From NCBI GenBank assembly GCA_964017125.1, contig OZ024914.1:15479508-15543507 (forward strand): 64,000 bases of DNA, read 5' to 3'. This DNA comes from Flabesymbios commensalis (taxonomy: Eukaryota; Annelida; Polychaeta; Terebellida; Flabelligeridae). Position numbers and translations under genes: made by a program. Positions 57,103 through 64,000 of this stretch are shown one piece after another. The notes beneath the pieces are model-generated. The model was given only the letters and a program-made list of their open reading frames with translations. It was not told the DNA's origin and did no database searches. Every line of letters begins with the position of its first letter. The stretch's first letter is position 1.

Positions 57103-57358
57103 ACCCTTCTAGTGCGGGGACCCACTTTAGACGTCAGAATACCCGGTAGTCTATAAATGTCAGATTCTGCGCCTAAAATCGATCCCCTTACTAAATGAAT
57201 TAATAATATTTAAAATGGCCGTGGACCCATAACATAGTAATTAAATGAAGCAGAAAGAGCTAACTAAGACATTTATGCTGATTTCAAATTGAAAATAACC
57301 CTACGATCTCCAGACGTCACATTCCGACGTCTAAAGACGGCCCTGCATTAAAAGGTTG
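57103..57358 (+). mobile_element. HP-C MITE, rearranged
   Basis: TTAACCCTTCTAGTGCGGGG start, CGTGGACCCATAACATAG tail, then a second partial hairpin ACGTCACATTCCGACGTC near 57315 where the usual end would be. Confidence 0.8.
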
Positions 57359-57412
57359 AATCAAAAACTGCAGAATCTACCCGATAAGTGATCGAGAGAA
57401 GCCCGAATCTGG

Positions 57413-57484
57413 GACACACAGCAAATACGAGACAGCGAACCAGCATTAAAACAGCATTGGGTAAATGACTCGTGCTTTCCGGGT
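57413..57484. repeat. PAL-A with centre deleted
   Basis: ACACAGCAAATACGAGACAG, then AACCAGCATTAAAACAGCAT and GACTCGTGCTTTCCGGGT: the left inner arm and core are missing. Confidence 0.8.
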
Positions 57485-57849
57485 AATAATCTACTTTTAC
57501 TTCTTTCAAATAACCTTGACGGCACAGATATTTCAATCAATAATTGGTTATGTAAGTTTCCCTGTGCTTCTGCGAGATAGTGTGTCTGATACAACAAACC
57601 TGTTTTTATGTTTGAGAACAATATGCAGACCAAACATAACTAGCTATTATAGTGATAACATTTCTTGGAAGTCACTGAATGTTTACATGATTTCCTAAGA
57701 TTACAAGTGAACTTTATCGGCATTTTTTATCCACACAAAACATAATCATAGCTGAGGATTCATACGCTAAACAAATATATTCAGCTGACAACTTTGTCGA
57801 GATGCGAGTGTCAGTGACAAAATAGCAATGATTAAAAAAAAAAAGATTT

Positions 57850-58268
57850 CTATAATGTTCAACTGCTAAGCACGACTATATATAGTGAGTATATAATGAA
57901 ACTATATATTGTAGATCTGGTAATATTCGCGAGGTTTCAATTAGTGGCGAATTTCGCGAGGATAAATTCGCGAATTCAAGAATCTCACGAAATTATTATA
58001 ACTATATTAGCGGTACTAGAGAAAAAAGAAAAATTCTCGAATTCTAAACTTCGTGAAAAGTCTCAAATCAGAAATTCGCGAAAATTTAAGCACACGAAAA
58101 TTAACAGATTTACAGTATATAACGAAACGAAAGGAGTGTTTAATTTGGTCTCAAGTTAAACAAATGTGAGTAATTGTCACTCACTTGAAGTTGTGGGTCG
58201 CGGAAGCGAGACACAACTTCAAGTGAGTAAAAATCTAAATAAATTAACTCAGTGGAATCAGGGTTAAA
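57850..58268 (-). mobile_element. HP-B1 MITE with a TTCGCGAA-rich insert
   Basis: AACTGCTAAGCACGACTATA at the left and hairpin CACTCACTTGAAGTTGTGGG / GACACAACTTCAAGTGAGTA at the right, end CAGTGGAATCAGGGTTAA. Between them (about 57925-58110) lies a run of ATTCGCGAA and CTCGAATTC motifs not found in other B1 copies. Confidence 0.75.
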
Positions 58269-58269
58269 T

Positions 58270-59040
58270 CAAACCAAAATGCCACTGAAAATGAACATTT
58301 TTACCAAACATCTCAATTTGCGATATGTCGATTTTCACGAATAAGGGGGCCACCATTCAATACCCAGGGAGAGGGCTGGAGTATTTTTGGAAAATAACTA
58401 ATTCCGGGCAGATCCTGCATGAAATAAATAATTTACTTCAATAGCTGTGCCATATAAACATGTAATAAAATTTGAAATTTTCAGGACGGGTTGAAAAAAA
58501 TGATTTGTCCGCGACAAAAACTCCCGCACCATGCCCCCCCCCCCCCTGGAGATTAAATGGAGGCCCCCTAACCATATTTTTCGTCATTTTCGTCAAATGA
58601 ATGAATAATAGAAGCATGCTATTGATTCAGCAGCACAAAAGTTTTGTCAAAATAACAATGACTAAAAAAAGGATTGCTATAATGTTAACACATTGTAGCT
58701 GCTGGCTGTGAGAAATCATCATACCAGCAAACATCAAAATATATCGTCACATTTTTCTGTAGCCATAATATCAGAGAAAACTCGTTAATCAGTCAGCAAC
58801 CCATTCCAAACAAGCTTGATGGAATAGTTATGCGATATTATGACATAAGCGTGAGAAGGTGTACATATATGATAGGACCAGCTATCATTATGATATAGGA
58901 TTTTTTTTGCCCTTACTACATTCTGAGTTAGATCTGTATTTTACTTACTTTCCACTGTTCCACATCACTGGAGCAATGTAAAATACAAACACTTACGTTT
59001 TGCTCATTTCCTAAGTTCCGCAAATAAAAACTGACTATCA
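58270..59040. other. upstream sequence, nothing recognised
   Basis: Contains a poly-C run at 58536-58549. A 19-base segment at 58950 lies between CAG and GTAAGT but is too short and unsupported to call an exon. Confidence 0.4.
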
Positions 59041-59041
59041 G

Positions 59042-59117
59042 TAGTATGTTGATGTAAAGTTGGGCCAACGGCGCAGACATTGTACCAATATAGTGGGAAT
59101 AATTCCTGTTTTCTAGG
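59042..59117. repeat. PAL-A, degenerate
   Basis: TTGATGTAAAGTTGGGCCAA, CGGCGCAGACATTGTACCAA, end TTCCTGTTTTCTAGG. Confidence 0.7.
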
Positions 59118-59734
59118 TTTTTATACGATAAGAAAGCCTTCAAAGAACACCATTGTAATTCTATCAGCATTATGACAAGAGTAAGTGAGTGGTTGTGGTT
59201 GGCGTCACTTTGCACGTAGGCAGATGTCAAGATAGAACATTGTCATAGGGAAGTAAGAGCTGCGAATTAAGGCTGAAAAATAGAACATGGCCACCACGCT
59301 ATCACTCGGGAATGAAAACTGAGCCCTATATTCCAGCATACCAATTGGTGGCGTTTGACTGTGGTCCAGCATTCCGTCCATACATTATCACATTTCACGA
59401 CCTTGTCCAGGTTGATTTATATCTATAATATCCTCTCCACTATGCAAAGGTCACTAATATACTGAGGTATTTGTTTTCTGCTCAGCAATATACAAATAAT
59501 TCAGCCTTCTAGAGCTGACATAATACGAGGACCGTGTTTTCCACAGCAACGATTCGGCGATTCACGCCTTGATGTGGATGAAAATTAATCACATTTTTAG
59601 TACATTAAAATTAAAAAATTAAATTTAGCATCGACGTCCATTTTCTATCACTGATCAGTTTCCTAGAGATAAATGACTGGTTCCATGAAATCAGCTGCGG
59701 TGCGACGATGGATCACATGAGAGACCTTATATGC

Positions 59735-60005
59735 ATTGAAACAGAGTTGGTATGATGTTGGGGCATCGTCTGCAACGATGGCCCAACATTAGACCAACAT
59801 TGATTTAACGTATTTTGCTTGCTGGGATGTCAGACATAGTAAATGGTCAGTTACAGTTGGGAGACAGGGTGTAAATATGCACTGTTTCTGTCGTGCATAC
59901 CAAACTAGATTCTGAAGCTCGGCAACGGCGACTCATTGAAAACTAGCCCAATGCTGGATTAATGTCGGCCCGACGTCACACACGTTGGGCCCACGATGAT
60001 CTACT
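59735..60005. repeat. two PAL-A palindromes
   Basis: 59735-59829: GAGTTGGTATGATGTTGGGG / GCCCAACATTAGACCAACAT, end TTTTGCTTGCTGGGATG. 59940-60005: CCCAATGCTGGATTAATGTC / GTTGGGCCCACGATGATC, diverged. Confidence 0.85.
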
Positions 60006-60072
60006 AATTACACATCGCTTCCTAGTATAGATTGATTATTTATCTTGCTGCTTCATAAACAGAAGGCCATAG

Positions 60073-60342
60073 CAGCCAATACGAGGCGCTGACCCAATGC
60101 TGATTCAACACTTTAACCGCCGGTGTCGCATATATTCGGGTTTTCATTTTTTATTAGCACATTAGGTACCACCTTTCAAACATGATAAAGATAAAATGTG
60201 ACATAAATCAGCAATATTTGAAAACTGTTGACCTCCACTTTTTCAAAATTTTTCACTCACTTGAAGTTGTGGATCGCGTCAGCGAGACACAACTTCAAGT
60301 GAGTGAAAATTCAGATTGAATAATTTGGCGGTTAAAGGGTTA
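60073..60342. mobile_element. PAL-A left arm cut by an HP-B2 MITE
   Basis: AATACGAGGCGCTGACCCAA and TGCTGATTCAAC stop at about 60109, where HP-B2 begins (CTTTAACCGCCGGTGTCGC). HP-B2 has a full hairpin (CACTCACTTGAAGTTGTGGA / GACACAACTTCAAGTGAGTG) and ends TGGCGGTTAAAGGGTTAA. No PAL-A right arm follows. Confidence 0.88.
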
Positions 60343-60374
60343 AAGGGACCTCAGACCGCAAGGGCTCGAATTTA

Positions 60375-60500
60375 GAATCCTGTGTCTGGAGGGCAGTGGC
60401 ATATCATTCATCTCACCATCCTCAGGAGGTTCTCCTGGCTCTGTTTAGTCTATATGTGCACAAAGGTGGCCTAAACCGATTCATTTCATTTCTTGATGGA
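60375..60500 (+). mobile_element. ATTC-tail SINE, 5' truncated
   Basis: GAATCCTGTGTCTGGAGGGC, CTCACCATCCTCAGGAGGTT, GTGCACAAAGGTGGCCTAAA, then a short ATTCATTTCATTTC tail. Confidence 0.87.
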
Positions 60501-61119
60501 GAAAACAATATAATGTGAATTAGGTTTTCAGTTCAGTAAGTCCTTCAGAAATATAAGTAATACTCATATTTATATTAAATTAAATGGGAATTACTCATAT
60601 TTGTTCAAGTTCAGACCAAACATTTTCAAATCTTGATGTTCTCGAGTAGATAAAGGGCTAATAAATAAGTGGCATATCATTACGAGGACACGACAAAGAT
60701 GTCAAACAGCTTGCCAATTCAAATACACCCTTATCTTTTTGTTAAACCAATTTGATTTACATAAGTTGATCATGATAAAACTCGAAACGGATATATGCAA
60801 ATGAACGTCAATTAGTTCTCCTACACATCGGTTTGTACAGAGTACATGTATGTATTCATCGTGTAGAATACAGATAAGAACAATGTACAAAATCAAGATA
60901 GTCCGAGTATAATATAATATCTGTGAAGCAATGACACAATAGTCACTGATGGTAAGCATGGTAAACACAACAGTTTCCACATCCCAGATTAGGTCCCCAC
61001 ATTGTGCCATGTATCATGTTAATAATAAATGTATCGTCCCGAAGGTTATTTCAGATAGACGGCTAAATGCTGTTCTCGGTTTAAAAAAATTGTTTTAGTC
61101 CTCTTCAAATAAAAACGTA

Positions 61120-61322
61120 ACCCTTACATCGCTAAACACGACCATTGTTGTCTTTCATTTCTATTATTTTCCGACCAAACAACTGTGAACCACTGTTAGT
61201 GGGAATGGAATGAGTGTTTAAACATCAAGATTTGTAAATGTTTGGTCTTAAAATTAAATAAATATCAGTAGTTTTCACTTGAGAAAATTTAAATTTTTTA
61301 ATTAAGTGCCTTAATGATTAAT
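61120..61322 (-). mobile_element. HP-B1 MITE, hairpin lost
   Basis: TAACCCTTACATCGCTAAAC, GTGGGAATGGAATGAGTGTT, ATTTGTAAATGTTTGGTC, then TTTTCACTTGAGAAAATT where the hairpin would be, and TAAGTGCCTTAATGATTAA. Confidence 0.8.
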
Positions 61323-61348
61323 ACGATTTAACGTGGATAATGCGTCAC

Positions 61349-61412
61349 CCTGGATATGAAAGGGTGTATCTGCCACTTTGTAAAGTGGCAGATACACACT
61401 TTCATATTAAAG
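61349..61412. repeat. HP-G hairpin
   Basis: GATATGAAAGGGTGTATCTG and CAGATACACACTTTCATATT around CCACTTTGTAAAGTGG. Confidence 0.93.
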
Positions 61413-61437
61413 CGGACAATGTATTCTACTGTACAAA

Positions 61438-61497
61438 TTGAGCGAGTAGTAACTGCTTATTTAAAAAGTAAGCAGTTACTGCCTTTTGACTTTGCAT
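61438..61497. repeat. HP-F hairpin
   Basis: GAGTAGTAACTGCTTATTT / AAAAGTAAGCAGTTACTGCC, inner AAATAAGC/AAGTAAGC pairing. Confidence 0.88.
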
Positions 61498-61681
61498 GGC
61501 GGTATTACATCCGTTCCACCCATCAGCATGATCAGTGACGTAAATGACAGTAATGACATACGCTATAATACCGTTACCAGCAGGTATTAATTCAATTAGG
61601 TTAATACGATAATATAATGCTGTTATCTTGTTATGACTATCCGTGTTTGAACTAAGCACATGATGCCTGTGGGTGTTATAC

Positions 61682-61777
61682 AACCCAGCAAAAACGAGGC
61701 ATTGAGCCAATGTTGTTTTAATGTTGGGCCACCGTCTACGACGCTGGCCCAGCATTAAAACCACATCGACTCAGTGA
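61682..61777. repeat. PAL-A palindrome
   Basis: CAACCCAGCAAAAACGAGGC start, TGTTGTTTTAATGTTGGGCC / GGCCCAGCATTAAAACCACA around ACCGTCTACGACGCT. Confidence 0.93.
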
Positions 61778-62084
61778 AATAGAATGACATCAGTAATATC
61801 AACAATTAACCCAGTTATTCAGACAGAAAGGAAGTTATACTGCCCCCCCCCCCTCATACACATATAGGCTACACCAGGGTGGATCACTCGTCGAGTCCAA
61901 GGTTCAGTTCTGTCTGGTTGCTGCAAATCATCACTGGGATGTTAGAAAGGAAACAAAGCGACAATCATCAATATAATTTTGTTTACTCTTATAAAAACAT
62001 AACTCATCTTCAATGTTTTAAACCTTTTAGAATCTATTTGGTCAAGTTATTGATAAGAATAAAAGAACAATTCCCCTCTTCCTA

Positions 62085-62428
62085 CTAGCACAAGTAAATG
62101 TAATGAAAATTAATGAAAGTGGTTTTAGACCACCTTTGTGCACACGTAGGCTAAACTTGGCCAGGAGAACCTCCTGAGGTTGGTGAGATGAATGAGATGA
62201 CACTGCCCTCCAGAAAAAAACTCGAAATTCAAGCCCTGGCGGTCTTAGGCCGAGCACGCTACCGCTCTGTCAGGGAGGCTCCCCACAATATTGAATCTGT
62301 ACGAGTGAGCTACGAAGAAACATTTTGTCTCTTTGAAACTTGAATGCCAGAGCGGAGTTCGAACCCGCGATCTCCGACTTTCCAAGCAGGCAGCTTTAAC
62401 CACTACATCAGAGCCCCCGCCCCCTTAC
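62085..62428 (-). mobile_element. ATTC-tail SINE, full length with tRNA-like head
   Basis: Minus strand: A-box-like TGATGTAGTGGTTAAAGC, B-box GGGTTCGAACTCC, then AGTTTCAAAGAGACAAAATG, a second tRNA-like block with GGTAGCGTGCTCGGCC, GGGCAGTGTCATCTCATTC, AACCTCAGGAGGTTCTCC and GTGCACAAAGGTGGTCTAA, then a short ATTTTCATTACATT tail. About 345 bases. tRNA-gene detection would likely report a false tRNA here. Confidence 0.9.
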
Positions 62429-62663
62429 ACACGTAAGAAAAACTTGGCATTAAACAAAATCATTTGGCCAAGGCTATATGTTTCAGTATATTATGAGCAT
62501 ATTCATATAAGTCATCGATTATTATATGTCCTTGAGTGCAGGGCGACGAGGTCATCTGTGGGTCCCAGGATCATTTTGTCCTGTGCGCTGATTCCTTCAT
62601 TTGTCACGCTGTATGGGGAAAGCACAGCTGATCTATACCCGCCACGCTAACATAACAAGGGTG

Positions 62664-62738
62664 ATGGCACAATGCTGTTTGAACATTGGGTCGACGTCCC
62701 CGACGTCGACCCAATGTTAAAACAGCATTGGATCAATT
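62664..62738. repeat. PAL-A palindrome with strongly private but paired arms
   Basis: AACATTGGGTCGACG faces CGTCGACCCAATGTT around TCCC; outside it AATGCTGTTT faces AAACAGCATT. The family usually has AATGTTGGGCCAACG. Confidence 0.95.
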
Positions 62739-62872
62739 TATCTCTTTAGATGATTATTATCGCCCATCCGCACGACATCTTCCGCTCAAGTTGGAGAAAA
62801 GGACAATTGGTTCAGTAGGGATGGAATGGATCCATGCCATGTCAGGATCAGTGGCGGGAGTTATACAACCAG

Positions 62873-63030
62873 AGGGTGTTTTCAATTTCAATCATCATAA
62901 AAGTCTTGGCTACCTCTTCCTGCTTCACCATGTTCATTTGAATACCTATGTTGTGGGTCTACGGCCATTATTGTATTAAAAACTTCAGGGACCGACTTTA
63001 GACGTCAGAATCTGACGTCTATAGACTACC
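62873..63030 (-). mobile_element. HP-C MITE
   Basis: GAGGGTGTTTTCAATTTCAA, TTGAATACCTATGTTGTGGG, GACGTCAGAATCTGACGTC; the far arm is lost at the junction with the simple repeat. Confidence 0.85.
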
Positions 63031-63072
63031 TATTCATTTGTTCTTCTTCTTTTTTATTTGGCAAATAAATAG

Positions 63073-63229
63073 TTTTCTGTTCTGTTCTGTTCTGTTCTGT
63101 TCTGTGTTGTTCTGTTCTGTTCTGTTCTGTTCTGTTCTGTACTGTACTGTACTGTTCTGTTCTGTTCTGTTCTGTTCTGTTCTGTTCTGTTCTGTTCTGT
63201 TCTGTTCTGTTCTGTTCTGTTCTGTTCTG
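63073..63229 (+). repeat. TTCTG pentanucleotide microsatellite
   Basis: About 31 units with a few variants (GTGTTGTTCTG, ACTGT). Frames through it give NRTEQ and CSVLF repeats, which are not genes. Confidence 0.98.
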
Positions 63230-63395
63230 GATACGGCCCTGGACGCATGGGAATGACTGGCTATTTCCACAGCGCACAAAGCGTCAGTTGCGTCCACGAA
63301 CAAGGTCTTTCAACCGCTACTGCTCCTAATAATAAGAATCTGGGGAGGTTTTCTGAGCCCACAAATTACAGATATCTCAGACGGACAAAACACCA

Positions 63396-63466
63396 GACGA
63401 TTAGCCGTTGTTGGTTCAATGCTGGGCCAACGTCGAAGACGTCGGCCTAGCATTAAACCAACTATG
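63396..63466. repeat. PAL-A palindrome
   Basis: GTTGGTTCAATGCTGGGCCA and TCGGCCTAGCATTAAACCAAC around ACGTCGAAGACG, minus outer ends. Confidence 0.9.
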
Positions 63467-63595
63467 TACCGAAAAATCGTTCTGACTGAAGAAACACAAA
63501 AAGCACAGACAGACGGACAGACAACGAACCCAGACAACATATTAACGGGTGGAGGATACAAGTTGACCTTGGTAAATATTTAATAAAGCTAGATT

Positions 63596-64000
63596 TCGTG
63601 GCGGGGTCCTTGGTGCAGTGGTTAACAGGTTAACGCTGTCTGCCTGTCACGGTGGAGGTCAAAGGTTTGTCACCCGCTCTGATATTCAGGGTTCAAAGAA
63701 ACATAATGTTTCTTCCCCGCCCACTCGTAAGGATTCAGTGTTGCGGGAAGCCTTCGTAGCCCAGATGTAGTGCTCGGTTTCAGACCGTCAGTGTTCGAAT
63801 TTCGAATCATGTGTCTGAAAGGAACATACAAGTGTCATCTGATTTATACCTCAGTGTTCAGTAGGTTCTGGTTTAGACTGTATGTGCACAAAGGTGACTT
63901 AAACACCCCTTATTTCATTAATTCTTTCATTCCTTCATTCATTCCTCCTTTCATATATTTATTCATTCATTCATTATCATTTTTTCCATTATTCATTCAT
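63596..64000 (+). mobile_element. ATTC-tail SINE running to the window edge
   Basis: tRNA-like head GGTCCTTGGTGCAGTGGTTA ... GGAGGTCAAAGGTTTGTC, then AACATAATGTTTCTTCCCCG, CCAGATGTAGTGCTCGGTTT, CGAATCATGTGTCTGAAAGG, GTGCACAAAGGTGACTTAAA and an extended TTCATTCATTC tail. Confidence 0.9.

Noticed and set aside
58950-58968. 19-base microexon between CAG and GTAAGT (minus strand)
   Set aside because: Too short to support by reading; no phase partner or similarity.
16689-61764. Many minus- and plus-strand open frames reading like GQRRRRWPNIKTTL or LRRWPNIK
   Set aside because: They are translations of PAL-A palindromes (GGCCCAGCGTCGCAGACGG-type centres), not a protein family.
62333-62428. A tRNA gene
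   Set aside because: A and B box-like motifs are present, but the cloverleaf is imperfect and the sequence continues into the shared SINE body; the same holds at 38040-38115 and 63596-63670.
63026-63303. NRTEQ and CSVLF repeat open frames
   Set aside because: Frames through the TTCTG microsatellite.
1-64000. LINE, retroviral, LTR or Polinton remnants
   Set aside because: No reverse transcriptase, integrase, capsid or protein-primed polymerase similarity was recognised in any frame supplied or read.

Overview
This window is animal nuclear DNA: AT-rich, intron-rich, and dominated by short interspersed repeats. Its one recognisable gene is a RIPOR/FAM65-family gene (RHO family-interacting cell polarization regulator) on the minus strand. 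Thirteen coding exons could be read between 46176 and 101. They join in phase into 646 codons, and the 3' end of the gene lies beyond base 1. The repeat content (tRNA-headed SINEs with ATTC tails, pearl/Helentron-like tandem arrays, very many hairpin MITEs) suggests a marine invertebrate, most likely a mollusc or another lophotrochozoan. That taxonomic guess is inference only. Layout: 1-8.7 kb holds nine coding exons (E5-E13). E4 is at 11.3 kb and E3 at 20.7 kb. A repeat-filled intron of about 23.7 kb (20784-44463) separates E3 from E2 at 44.5 kb. E1, with the proposed start codon, is at 46 kb. A possible non-coding 5' exon lies at 48.7 kb. No gene was recognised from about 48.8 to 64 kb, and none on the plus strand. 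Nearly everything else is repeat. I group the hairpin elements as: PAL-A (about 75-110 bp near-palindromes around a GTCTGCGACG-like centre, roughly 37 copies); HP-B (hairpin whose arms read like TTGAAGTTGTG, with two longer subtypes B1 and B2); HP-C (TCAGAATCTGACGTC hairpin plus a conserved tail); HP-D (GCTTGTAGTGGATG hairpin plus a GATGCATC-containing flank); HP-E (GAAGCTGGAATTGC hairpin with AGCAGGACAAGGG ends); HP-F (GTAAGCAGTTACTG hairpin); HP-G (GTATCTGCCAC hairpin); HP-H (CTTAAGTA fold-back array). HP-B, C, D and E often end in TTAACCCTT...AAGGGTTAA, which resembles piggyBac-type termini and target choice. There are also tRNA-derived SINEs, a tandem array of roughly 145-bp units followed by an 8-bp microsatellite (pearl-like), TA-flanked and 5-bp-TSD MITEs, and simple repeats. 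Most interesting are: (1) PAL-A, whose two arms changed together within individual copies; (2) the shared TTAA/CCCTT ends of otherwise unrelated hairpin families; (3) a 308-bp nearly identical inverted repeat inside a RIPOR intron; (4) a duplicated 3' splice site flanking an ATTC-repeat insertion, where use of the outer copy would add 62 in-frame codons of an IHSF-type repeat to RIPOR. All boundaries come from reading the sequence by eye; no alignments or database searches were run.
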